Below, piece by piece: positions 35,056-47,169 of a stretch of DNA of 64,000 nt. The notes beneath the pieces are model-generated. The model was not told where the DNA came from. It ran no database searches and saw only the letters and a list, made by a program, of their open reading frames with translations. Location of the stretch: NCBI GenBank assembly GCA_030789695.1, contig CM061136.1, positions 128,936,648-129,000,647 on the forward strand, in the 5' to 3' direction. The position numbers and the translations under genes were made by a program. The stretch is from Scilla litardierei (Eukaryota; Streptophyta; Magnoliopsida; Asparagales; Asparagaceae). The stretch's first letter is position 1, and every line of letters starts with the position of its first letter.

Positions 35056-37003
35056 TTCAACACCCTTTAGTATTGCCAATATCCATGAATGGAGTCAACA
35101 TTGTATTTTGGGATTGGTCACTTATTTTGCTAGGGACTAGCAAAACACTAGTTGGGGGTGTAATTATGACTAAATATTACATATCCTAACATCATAATCA
35201 TCTCTTCTTGTGCACAGAATCCATGGAATCATGCTCTCTTAACTACATTTACGTTAATTCATCATTTGTCAACATGTGATCATATTTTGGCACAATTTCA
35301 CTTCCCTAAAGCATTATAAATGTCTACCATATTTTTAGGGATTTTTCTAGATTTTTCAGGTGTCCCGAATGGGACTAAATCAACTCGAGAAGAGGAGTAC
35401 ATAACATGCGCCTGTAGAAGGAATGACAGGCGCCTGGGCAACCCAACAGTCGACTGCCCAAACAACAGTAGTCGCCTGCCTTTAAGGAACTAGAGCTGAA
35501 GAAGCTGAAGCCAAATGACAGTCACCAACAAGAGGATTGACAGTCGCCTGTAATATTGTACAGTCGCCTATCATTTTCGCATCAGTCGATTGATTTTCCA
35601 AATGCCTTAGGGAGCAAAAAAGAGCCGACTCTCTGTTAATTTGACACTTCTGCAGCATGCGACTGAAGAACAAAAGAAAGTCGCAGGTGGATTGCACAGG
35701 CGACAGTGATTTGGAAGACAGTCGCCTGTCTCCCTTGAGTGAAATGATAGTCGCATATCATCAGTCGACTGCTGTTTGTTCAGCATTCGACTGATCGGGG
35801 TTTTTTTTGCCCAAATTCTGGGTTGCAAGAAATAGGTTTTTCTTAACCCGATTTCTCTCTAGTTGCTATGGATCGTTGGATGACATTTTGGAAGGATGAG
35901 ATGCAACCCCTAGGGGGTATAAAACACTACTATTCAGATGTAATAAAAAAGAACTTAATCTTTTACTATTTTAGGTCATCTTCTTACTTAAGAAGGGGAT
36001 TATGGGTTTTGAGAGCTTGGAGTTTTCTGATCTCGTTTTTGTTATTGCTGGGATTGATTGACGATCGAGGAAGCTACTATTTGGTGACAAATCTCCAACT
36101 CTCTTGCTCTTATACATTTGCTTTCATTCCTTGTATTGAACTATGTCTATTTCTTTGAATGCTTGTTCTATTCTTGATATGTTAGGATGAATTCATCGTG
36201 TGGGTGTTTTGGATTGATGTAGGATGCTTTGATTGTCTTGATAATGTTAATTTTCAGTACCCTTTGTTAATCCATGTTGTAGGGTGAATTAAGCTTATGA
36301 TTAATTGGATTTGATACTATCCATGGAGGAGCCGAAGAACGGTGGTGCTTCGTAATTGTTGAATCTATGTATCCAATGGGCATTGCATATCTTGAAATGA
36401 ATGCAAGACCCCTTCAATCCATATTTCGTAATTTAGAAGTTTAATTCACCCGATAACTCAAATTGTTAATTGGATTGTGACTCGTTTATCGAATCGTGCA
36501 TTACTCGAAAGGGGCCGCAGAACGGTGGTTGTGTGATGCGCAACACGACCTACATGCACTACTCTCACATACCTTGAAATGGGCGTGAGAGTGATTCAAG
36601 AACTTTAATTAGGAGAAGAACCCAATTAGCAATTACCCTTGGTGCACCCCATATGTGCTTAATTGATTTATTTTTCGATCTCATACCTTGAAATGGATGA
36701 GTGATCGAGTTATCATGGAATTAACATTTAGCATAGTAATTGAGTAATCCTACTGATATCCTCAACACCTGCACTCTCGTTCTCCCTTGCATCCAAATCT
36801 TAGGACCTTACCCGAACTTTAGGGTACTTAGATAAATCATCTATTCAAACAATCATTCACCCTCAAAGGGTGGTTAGCACCCTCAACCATTCTTTACAGG
36901 CTCTGACATTTGTGTGAATTTGTAGATTAGTTCCATCTCTGTGGATATGATCCCATACTCACCGGGTATATTATTTGCCGACCTCGTACACTTGCGAGTA
37001 TCA
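35052..37003 (+). repeat. gypsy LTR without its internal region
   Basis: It starts TGATTTCAAC and ends TTGCCGACCTCGTACACTTG then CGAGTATCA, with TGAT...ATCA inverted ends and the CCGACCTC-CACTTGCGAGTAT tail common in plant Ty3/gypsy LTRs. 35411-35810 holds an array of CAGTCGACTG/CAGTCGCCTG variants and 35918 a TATAAAA. No PBS or gag follows; sequence of a different element starts at about 37004. Flanks do not show a target duplication, so it is not a simple solo LTR. Confidence 0.6.
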
Positions 37004-38673
37004 CCTTTCAGGTCCAGTCACCCACCATGTTGACCCATGTATTCACCCATTTTTGGGTTCCCCTCCATCTTAGTGAGTGTACCCATCCAGGGGCCCCTAT
37101 CATTGATACTATTGAAAAGAAATCCAAGGCAGCAATAAAAGTTGCAGCATCTAAAGCTGCTAGTGCTTCCACCTTTGTTGGTCCATCTATATCTGTTGTT
37201 CCTCCAGCTTATTCACCACTTCAGGACCCCGTAGCTACTGATATCCCATCGGCATCAACTCTTTCTTACCCATCAAAGGATTATCTAGATACTCTTAAGG
37301 CTCAAATTGATAGTCTTGTAGATGGGTTTTATGCACTAGCTTCACAAGTTGATCTTTTGGAGATGAGATGATGCAATTTACCTCATCAATCGTATGGCCA
37401 AGCTGTAGAAGATCCATGAAACTATGTGCTTCCACATTGAGTTCATGCGTCAGGAGTAGGACGGTTTGAAAGGTCAAATGACTACTGTTGTCTCTGCCAT
37501 TCAGTCACAATAAAATAGGATGGAGATTCAGAAGAAGATGATTGAAGTTTTGAGTCTCCATGTTAGGAAGATATCTACTACGCTAGAGGGAATGGTCCAC
37601 ACCCCTATTGGTTTAGAGCCTACCTCTGTCTCTGAGAAAGCTCCTGCAGAGACTTCTGGACCTCCCACTTTGTGCCCTCCACCACCACAACCTCGATGTC
37701 TCGTGAGTTATCCTTATTTGATTTAGTACTCCACTATATAGTATGATGATGTTATGCATTTTGGATGGAGGTGTATTGTGTACCTTTGACATCATAAAGA
37801 TATATATTTTTATATATGATTGTGCTTTTGGAAATGTGCCTTTAGTGTTAATGATCTTATCTTGTACTTCCAATATTAAATGTGTCTTTGATGCTATCGC
37901 CATATGAGATCTGATGATACCTACTTAGTTTAATGGTGATATGAGATCACCTTCACTTATTTTGGCATACTTTTGGTCCATTGATATCCATCATATATGC
38001 CATATATGCATGAATTGATTATTTCATAAAGGGGAGAGAGAATTGATATGGAGAGAGAAGAATAATCATGTATGTTCCATGATTAATGATTATATTTTGA
38101 AACTCACATAACTCCATGATTCCTTGCTACTGTTATATAACTCACGGGAGAATTATTCTAAAATATACATTTCATATTTGTATGATGAAGACTACTATGT
38201 TCAGATAAGACCTTATGGTAAAGGCCTTTATGAATGGCTAAAATAACCACCAACGAGTATTATGTTATTGTTGTTGTTGTTGTTATCCTCCCACTCTTTT
38301 TGGATTATGACAAAGGGGGAGAGAGAATAACCATATGGTCATTAGAAGAGAGCAGAATACTAATTGTATGATTCAGGTGGAGTAATTCTTCAAATTGATT
38401 TTAATATGATTGATTGTTTCATGCTTCAACTTACTCAATGTGTATCACCATATATTTCATGCATTATGTATTCATATATGTTGATGACTTAGTGAATACA
38501 ATACAAAATTCTTGTGATACACATATCCTTAACTAAGCATTGATGATTCATTATTCATATGTTTATCTGAACTAAAATGGTTGGCATCAATTCAGTGGGA
38601 GTAAGTATTTTACTTTCAAACACAATTATTGATTATGGTTATGATTGTTTGTCATCATTCAAAAGGTGGAGAA
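37004..38673 (+). pseudogene. 3' internal remnant of a SIRE-like element
   Basis: 37027-37371 is an open frame rich in Ala/Ser/Pro, ending in a coiled-coil-like stretch (LDTLKAQIDSLVDGFYALAS), as in the C-terminal part of env-position ORFs. The frame then breaks at several stops to about 37725. Downstream noncoding sequence shares landmarks with 48600-49491: ATTGTTGTTGTTGTTGTTAT, CTCCCACTCTTTTTGGAT, AAAGGGGGAGAGAG (38310) and finally TTTGTCATCATTCAAAAGG before an LTR start, so a PPT lies at about 38662-38673. Confidence 0.55.
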
Positions 38674-39843
38674 TGTTAAATATTGGATTCCCCAATGTGG
38701 TTTTGATGATAAACAAACATAATCAGTTGTGATTAATCCCCAAGTTTTGTAGTTAAGGAGAGCATCCTCGATACAGTTAAATTTATATCAAATGAAGATG
38801 ATGACTCAGATAATTGATGTAAAGACATCAATCAATGAAGCATGGAAATCAAGGAGTGAACGCAAGGAAGTCAAAGCATTGAACTGAACAAGCTTAATGG
38901 CTATCAATGAGTGATCTCAAGGAAGTCAAAGTATTGGACTTCACAAGCTCAAAGGAAGTCTCTAAGGCATTCAATAGGAAGTAAAGGGGATAAATAGGTA
39001 AACCTTCTTTCTTTACTTCTTAGTTGAACTAGCATCTTAAGACTTGAATAGACTCATTAGAATATCACTTATAATACTCACAAAACATTTTAGATCATAT
39101 ATCGTTGAGCGTCATATGGTTAGAACTTGCATTAACTCAAATAAGAGTTTTTCAGCCCACCCAGACATCTGGTGCTCTGCCTCCAGACTCCTGGTACTCA
39201 TATGCATTTGTTCTCCAAAACCATATCATGATCAGACATCTAAAGTTCTAATTCCAAACATCTAAATAAATCTCAGACGCCTCGATGATGAACTCAAGAC
39301 GTTTGAATAATTCAAGCCAAAAGTCCAGTAACTCGGCCTCTGATGACTGACGAAAAATAGATTTCTGGATGAGATACATCAGACATCTGGTAAATTAGTG
39401 CAAATATTTCGAGTAGCTCATTCTGCAGTCAGTCATGATTAGGCATCTAAAGTTGTATTACCAAACGTCTGAACAGTTGACTAGACGTCTGGATGATGAA
39501 CATCAGACGCCTGGGCAGTCGGACTAACTATATTCCAGTAACCATGTTGCTCACTGTCTGTATGACCAGACGTCTGATGCCTTTGTGCCAGAAGACTGAG
39601 CAGTGGACCAGACATTTGGGAAGTCTTCTTCAGACGTCTGGTATTGTCACAGTCGCTTTTCGATCGTGTGCTTTTCGCACGCGTACTTTTTTCGTACGCG
39701 TATTTATTGTGACATTGTCTTGTATCCTAAACGTGTGATGTTATATATCGTTGTGACCCTCTGAGAGAGTACTTATTTGTGGAATTTTTTGTGAACGTCA
39801 TTTCACTGGTCATTCTCTCACAAAACAACTTTGTCTGAAGGGG
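38674..39843 (+). repeat. SIRE-like LTR, 3'-truncated, with CAGACGTCTG array
   Basis: It starts TGTTAAATATTGGATTCCCC, which parallels TGTTGAGTATTTGACTTCTCC of the SIRE LTR at 49492, including TGATAAACAAACATAA and GTGATTAATCCCC. 39160-39650 has a dozen variants of CAGACGTCTGG/CAGACATCTGG. It ends where the chromovirus-type LTR begins (39844). A different subfamily from the CAGTCGACTG elements. Confidence 0.6.
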
Positions 39844-42307
39844 TGTCGTAACTTTAGACTTTGACATTTGAAATTTTTATTTTTAGTTCCATTTTTCGTG
39901 AACCTAGCTCGTTACTGACCATCTTATCCTCGATCCTCTCGTCGATACGTTCGTCCCGATATTTTTCTTGTATTTATCGGACACCGTTAGACCGACCTAT
40001 CACCCTAATTAAATTCAACCTATAATTAGCCTAATTAATTCGAATTTCAAATAACTTAATTTAATCTATAGGTTTAATACGTATCACATGAAATCTTTCC
40101 CTAGCTACTTGCACCTTAAATCTACCCTCCCCCCTCTCTCTCTTCAATCACCTAGAATCTACCCCTTTTTTCCCCCAATTAGCAACTCTCCATTGTTATA
40201 ACCAAACCCTACCTAGGTTATTCCAAACTCACGCATCACAGCTGCCTCTCGCCACGAACCCACAGCCAACTTCCTCCCCGAGCCCCTTGCCGTCGGCCAC
40301 CTTGCTCCAGTCGGCCACCCTCCTCCACCCGCCAGAAAACCCCTACGTAAACTCCTCCTCATCCTCAAAGCCGCACAAAATACTGCCTTTTTCTCCACAA
40401 AACTGTCCTTTCCTCTACAATAACCCACGGCTGCCCCCCTTAGACAGCCAGTCACCCCTCCTAACAGCGGTAGTCAGGCCCCCTATCACCCCTCCGGCCT
40501 CCCTGCTACTCCCATTGGCCGAACTTCCCTCCACCTCCACCAAAAACATGCCGAACTCCCTCTCCCAACTATTGAAACAGCCCCCTTACCCATTAAAACT
40601 ATCGTTCCCCTACAAAACTCACAGCCAGCTCTTTCCCTAGGCCGCACTTTCCCAGGCCGAGATCCAGCAGGCTGCACAACCCATGGCAGTCTCGCCATTT
40701 TCGCACGCAAACTTTCCCCATTACCGCAACCTCTCTTGCTCGCTGTCGTTCGTGCGTCGTGCTACCGTGGTCGCTAGTGATCGCCTTCTTCGCCGTTGAT
40801 CATCGTACCTTGCACGCTACCAGAGTCCAACCCATGACGTCGCTACCCGACGTCAGTGTAGCTCTCGCGTCGTATTCAGGTATATCCCGATACGTAGGAA
40901 CCCAAACGTCGCATGTTTAAACAAGATAAAAATCGTTAATTTTATTGTATTGGTTAAATCACTAATTGAGATTAATAATACGAGACTGTAGGATTGGTGA
41001 TTGGTGATTGAGCATATAGGAAGAGATTCTGGACTGTTGAACTGAGGATTTCGGACGTTGTTTTCAGGTAAGTGAAACTTGCTCAATTGTTTGTTAGGCC
41101 ATATTTAGGCCATTCTGTGAAATTGGTGTAAAAGAGACTAGGCAGTGAAATGATAGTCGCATAGACGCCTATACTTAATCTAGCTTGACAACGAAGATAG
41201 ATCCGATACCATATTTGATCCAGCTTGACAACGAAGCTAGATCCGACACCCTTGCCATGCAATGATTCATGCATATCACATGTCACGTTTATTTTGATAT
41301 AACTGTATGCAATTCAATATCTTCTATCATGTTGCATATCATATCATGTCATGCATTGAATGTTTGGTTGTGCTTGTGTAACACACGCTACTATTGAAAT
41401 GTTAGCTGCGGCGAGTAGGATTTTGACTCCTACATAATGAATGAGGCTAGGTCAACCCTATGCCATAAACACTTCCTGGCTCGTGATCCAGAAGATGGGT
41501 GCCATTCCATATACACATGGAGGGGTAGGGTTAAGCAGCCACTCAGGGTTGAAGTGTGCACGATCAGCAACTTCAGCTGTAAGGTGTAAACCCTGTGCAC
41601 ACCGTGAATGCATGTTTTTCGTGAATATTGTTTAGTAGCTCTTGCTACGATGTGTCATGCATTGCAAATATCATGTTCATTATAACTGTTGCATTCATTA
41701 AAATATCATGTCATGTCATCCTCATTATTTTAGAACTGCTAGTTGCACTCTTTTGCTTTTATGTTTCCTTGCACAAAAGTCTCCCTTCCCTTTTTGGAGA
41801 TTTTTACTGACATGTGCCCTTTTCTCTTTGGGTGTCACATGCCAGGTTTTGAGTTTGAGGTCATTGCTGAGGACGACCAGTTCCCTGACGTCGAGCCTGA
41901 GGCCTTTGCTGATGTTTAGTTCGAGAACACTGGAGACCAGTCTTAGTCTCAGCAGGAGGCTTCGTAAGTGATGTTTACTTTTCTAGTTGTTGCTGTTAGA
42001 CTCTTTGGTGCGTAACACCTTATGTTGTTTTTGTTTTGGCCATGCTTGGGCCTTCTTTTTAGACTCTCTTGTATTTCCTTTTATTACTATCTGTGGATGT
42101 TTCGAGTAATGTTGGATGTTATGGTGAATGTTGGTTAATATGTAACTGCTTTCAAATATTATTATTGTTGTTTTTGTTTCTTTTGCAATGCAAGAATCTG
42201 TAAATGAATGAACACATAGACGCTTATCAGACTGTAGCTTCACTGCTTCACGTCTGAGCAGATCTCTTCGCATCTCACCTTCCGTACTTGGGAAGCAGGG
42301 CGTGACA
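39844..42307 (+). repeat. chromovirus-type gypsy LTR (element A)
   Basis: It starts TGTCGTAACTTTAG and ends GGAAGCAGGGCGTGACA, with TGTC/GACA inverted ends. It is followed by a leader and gag. 41170-41255 has a roughly 55-bp tandem duplication (TAGCTTGACAACGAAG). GC-rich 40230-40720 gives open frames on both strands, but these are not supported as genes. Confidence 0.55.
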
Positions 42308-44102
42308 GGTTTTGTGGTGGCCCACGCATGGTCGTTGCACCTGCAAAAATATCGAAACAACAACAATAATAAAACATCCATTAAAACGTTCGAAACATTC
42401 GATTCATAAAATTTGAGTCTAATCTGAACGTTTTCCTTGTCTTAGATGGCTGGAAGACGTATTATCTGAGCTGATGGTGGATCCGGAGATGGTGTTGGAG
42501 CTGATGGTGCTGATAGAGAAGCTACCATTTCAGAGATGATGAGGCTGATGCAGCAAATGATGCGAGTACAGTAGGGCATGCTTCAGAATGCCCCTCGCTT
42601 CGAGCCTGGAGCGAAGCAGTTTCGGGAGCTGGGCTCGACGTACTTCACTAGATCAGAAGGACCTTTGGCTGCTGATGAATGGATGAAGAACACTGAGAAC
42701 AACCTGCTTCTTTCAAAGGTTGACCTGGCTGGATGGGTCGAGTTGGTGAAGAAGTAGCTGAAAGAAAATGCCCGTAGTTGGTGGGAAGCTTAGGAACAGA
42801 TGCTGGTGAGGCGTATCCCTTGGGCCACTTTCAAAGCTAGATTTGATGAGGAGTTCTTCCCTTGAGCTGCCAGGAGGGAGTTGATGAAGCAGTTCATCAA
42901 CTTGAAGCAAGGGAGTCTTATGGTGGATCAGTACCACCATGAGTTCACTAGGTTGTGTCGCTTTGCGTCGAATTTGGTGTGGACCCCCGAGGATCGAGCT
43001 CAGCTATTCTTGTAGGGTTTTTCCTTGGATCTGCAGAGTTTGATGTCTTCTTCGGACTTGGACTCGTACCGGAGGTTGCTGATACCTGCGAAGAGGCATG
43101 AGTTGATTGCCAATCAGAAGAAGGTGTAGTTTTCATGTGTAGGGAAGGGGCCTATGGAGCAGGCCAGAGCTGTGGTTAGGCCTGTGTTGAAGCCTAATCA
43201 GTCTGCACAGTTTAAGAGGCCAGGTGGGCCTAGTCAGAAGGTGTGCTATTACTGCAGCAGAGATGGGCATACGAACGACCAGTACAGGAGGATGCTGGGC
43301 CAGTGTTTACTTTGTGGCGATGCTACGCATTCAGTGAAGGATTGTCGGCATGCCAATCAGCTGCAGAGAGCACCAGTAGCTGTCGGACATGGAGCACCTC
43401 TTATACCCCAGAAGTAGGCTTTCCAGTAGGCAGCTCAGCCTAGGAAGCAAGCTTTCACTATGACTGCAGTAGAGGCGGAGGCTGAGGACGGAGTTATTAC
43501 ATGTAATCCTCAGACTAGTCTTTACTTTTCATTAGTTGATCTTGCATGTTAGATTAGACCTTGTTTGCTAGAATAGGTTTTGATTCCTAACTTGTTTGTT
43601 AGGGGTTATCCTTGTTTGTGCTTTTCCTGCTCGGGTTCTCTTCGTCTCCGGTGCATCCATGTGCATCTAATCTCGGAGTTTTGTGGACAAGCATTCTCTG
43701 TCAAATTCCCCTCTTCCTAAGAGTTGAGATATTGTTACGGGGAATGGTGTGATCTCAGTGCACCTTTGTTGTCGATCTTGTCCCTTGGTTGTCTGTGGAC
43801 ACGAGCTATATGCCGATTTTATCATCCACGACATTACCAATTATGATGTCGTTCTTGGTATGGATTGGCTTGGTTGTTTCTTTGCTACGATCGACTGTCG
43901 ACGAAAGAAGGCGGTATTTGAGATTCCTGGTCATCCGTCCTTCGATTTCAGCAGCAGTAGCAATTCGCTTGGGCCTGTCAGATTTCGGGCCAAGCCATCG
44001 GTGGAGCTTGTGGCTATTGCAGATGGATGTAACTCCTCGTAGAATGTAATACGACTGTAATGCACTCTTTTGCGTACATTTCCCTGGAACCGTGTATGGG
44101 GA
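42308..44102 (+). pseudogene. chromovirus-type gag and protease, element A, many stops
   Basis: After a leader with CTTAG before the ATG at 42447, conceptual translation gives a gypsy gag: RSWWEA, FDEEFFP, LKQGSLMVDQYHHEFTRLCRF, then a zinc knuckle region (CYYCSRDGHTNDQY and CLLCGDATHSVKDC at 43240-43350), interrupted by at least six stops. A retropepsin remnant follows at 43749-44042 (YDVVLGMDWLGCFFATIDC). RT and everything after are missing. Confidence 0.7.
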
Positions 44103-46823
44103 TGTTGAAATTAGTCCCTACACTTGAAATTCATGCCAAGTGTCGTGTGTGAGAATGGTCATTTGTGATCTATATTTGGGATGTCATTAGTAATAATTAA
44201 CCAAACAAGTGTCGGTGCACCTTTAGTCCCATTTTTACACAAATGGCATCATCGTAATTATAGATTAAAGTTGAGAGTAATTAAATAATAATAATAATAA
44301 ATAATAATGCTAATGAAATGGGCCTAGTGTCATGGCAAATTAGGAAATACGGAGCCTCCAAATGACAAATTTTAGCTTTCTCTACACACTTCCCTCCTCC
44401 TCTTCTTTTCTTTTCCTTTTATTTTTTTTTTCATTCCCTTTTTTCTTTTTGACTTGTTGGGCCGAAACCACCCAGGCAACACAAAAAACAAAAGGGAAAA
44501 ACAAAGAAAAAAAGAAGAATAAAGAAGGGAAGAAAAGAAAAGAAAGAAAAGACAATACCCTTTCTAGAATCCTCTTCAATTCTCCTTGCTTCTCCACTCT
44601 TCCTTCCTTTCTCTATTTTCTTTGTTTTTTTCTTGTTTTTTCTCTTGGCTGTCGATTTCTCCAGGGTAAAAAAAAAGAAGAGAAAACAAAAAAAGAAAAG
44701 AGAAGAAGAAAGGAAAAAAAGAAAGAAAAGGGAAGCATCAAGAAGGATAAGACAAGGAAGAAGAGGCTCTCATTCCACTTCATCAAGGTAGGATTCCCAT
44801 CCTAGTGTAAAAATTTATGTTTGGGGATGAATCATGATGTGAGTTGAATCAAGTACACCTAGCATTGGTATTAAGCTAGAATTACTCAAGGTGGAATTTT
44901 TTTTGTAAGGGCTAGTATTGTTAATGGAGCTAATGCCTTAGTTAATATGCCAATTAGAAGGACAATAACTTTATGCAATTTTCATGGAGAGGTGAAAATG
45001 TCATTAAGACACTTACAGTTCTTACTTAGGGCTAAATCTTAAGGAGTTTCTCCTAAAAGTTTACATGTTCAAATTAGACCCTTAAGTACTAGTATTAAAG
45101 GTGACATTTTTAACAAGATTCATTAACAGCTTTTATCACGATTGCAATTAGTGGTTGATGTTGCATGTAACCTTGCATTTTTATGAGACTAGCAACTTAT
45201 GGACCATGGTTTATAGTAAATTGCAAATGATCTCTACTTCAATCCCTTACAAGTTTGCTTTTGATGGGAATGCCTAAGTAGGTTGCTAAACAAGTTGCTC
45301 TTCATGGCTTCTAGTAAGAAATGATAGATTTTGGGGTGATAAAGGAAAAGAGAGATGTATTTGCTCACTTGCCATGGGTTGATTGCTTTATAGTTTTTCT
45401 TGCTTGCTAATTTGTGTGGGGCATGTTGCTAGCATGCCTTATGTTGCTTGCATGCTTTATGAATGCTTGCTCATGGTTTAGGTTGCATACTCATATCAAC
45501 TTCTAGAATGATGCTTCATGGAAAGGGTCCACCATGCATGCAAGTATTTCATCGTTATAATGATGTTCCATGGAAGGTGGTTATTGTGGCATGCTAATAT
45601 TAGCTCAAGTAATGATGTTTCATGAATATGGTTCATGTTGCATGTCAATATTAAAATTGCTAGCCTCTTGTTAAGAGCATGCTAACTCTTGCTATGCCCC
45701 TTTTATGTTCACTTTCATATTGCATGCTAGCTTCATAGATGACATGTACTTATTATCCTTGCCAGTCTTTTATCACATCCCTGGTATTGTATGTGAGTTT
45801 ACTTATTCCAAATACTAATAACGCATAGGGTTGTCTCGGTCTGCCACATGGCGGATGAGCGCCCTAGAAAGGGGTTGGGGGAAAACTGGGTACTAGTAGA
45901 ATAGGGAGAACTGGACTACATGTGGTGATGTTGTGATGTACTAGTGGTATTTTCCATACCTTGCTCAGTTCCAGGTACGAGGGTTTGTGATGTTGTGAAA
46001 GTTTTCCTCACTCCCACTCCGATGCGGGAGGGTATAGGTGGAGTGAGAGGCCCTGTTAAGGAAACAGTGCTCGTGTTTACTGGCGGGTGCTCCTTATCGC
46101 CCCACCTTGGGGTGGAGTCCAGTTCCTCGTATTCAACGACACACCCATATTTCCAAATGAAATTTAATTAAAAATTTAAGTGCTTTAAATTTTCAATGTT
46201 TGATTTCTCTTATCTTTTCCTGACCATGTTTCCTTACGTGCTTGCTTTAATTGTGACAAGAGAAATTAAGCTAATAAAAATAAATTTAATAAAGTATTAG
46301 TCACAACGATCCATATTTAACATTTACTTCTACTAGATTTGGGTTTCCTACTGAGTCACGTGGTGACGTGCTCCCTCACATGGTTTTAGGACCATAACAG
46401 GTGACTTCAGAGCAGGAGCGGGGTGTGAACCCTACAAGAGATGCTGCTTTTCACACTTGTTTCCAGGGTTAGGAAAGAGTGTGAGTTGTACTTTTGTGGG
46501 CCTTGGGGGTTGTAGACCTAGTTTGTACTTTTGAGCTGTGGACTTCAGGTCTACTTATACGTGGGACATTTTCACCGTTGTATCGGTATTTATCTTCAGT
46601 TGTACTTTTGCTAATGTACATTCTGTGATGAGTAGTACTTATTGTAATTTGTGTTGGAGCAATGTTGAGTTTCCTTACTTTGATATCTGTGTTGTTCTAG
46701 TATGCGCAGTGGCCTGCTTGTAGTATCTCTTTGATTCTACCTAGGTACCATACCGCGGCCTGTTAAACCCTCTTCCCCATTTACCTCAGTATCCCCGGGT
46801 AGTTGGGTGACTGGGGCATGACA
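44103..46823 (+). repeat. chromovirus-type gypsy LTR (element B)
   Basis: It starts TGTTGAAATTAGTCCC and ends GACTGGGGCATGACA. The same leader signature as element A follows (GGTATTGTGGTGGCCCA). 44390-44760 carries two pyrimidine-then-purine blocks that could pair as large hairpins; the open frames there are low complexity. Middle parts do not align by eye with LTR A, so the families differ. Confidence 0.55.
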
Positions 46824-47169
46824 GGTATTGTGGTGGCCCATGCAGGTCTACTAACACTTCGACATGCATAAGGATGACACAGACAATGCTCTGATACTTC
46901 GACATATGGTTCTAATCTGAACTATCTTGCTCTTCTTCACAGATGGAAGGCGGGAACGAGATATCTATGACTGGCGGATCCGGGGGATCCGGGGATGGGA
47001 CATCTGGGTCCTCTGAGTCTGCCTTGATGGTGAAGAAACTGATGGGGATCCTAGACCACATGGGCCAGCTGGATGAGAAGTTTGCTAGTGTATCGGTAGA
47101 GAAGAAGCCAGGATACAAGCAGTTTCAGGAGATGCATCTGAAGTCCTTCTCCGGGGAGGAGAGTGCCTT
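46824..47169 (+). pseudogene. element B leader and gag start, truncated
   Basis: The leader resembles that of element A up to CTTCACAG before ATG 46943. The frame MEGGNEISMTGGSGGSGDG to MHLKSFSGEESA is the start of a chromovirus-type gag. It is cut at 47169/47170, where SIRE env-position sequence joins (shared GGAAAAGAGAAGATCATTGC from 47170). Confidence 0.65.

Noticed and set aside
40213..40710. GC-rich frames on both strands in the chromovirus-type LTR
   Set aside because: Proline/serine-rich low-complexity translation within an LTR; no start context or homology seen.
44362..44805. 147-codon plus-strand frame
   Set aside because: Phe/Ser then Lys/Glu strings from pyrimidine and purine tracts inside an LTR.
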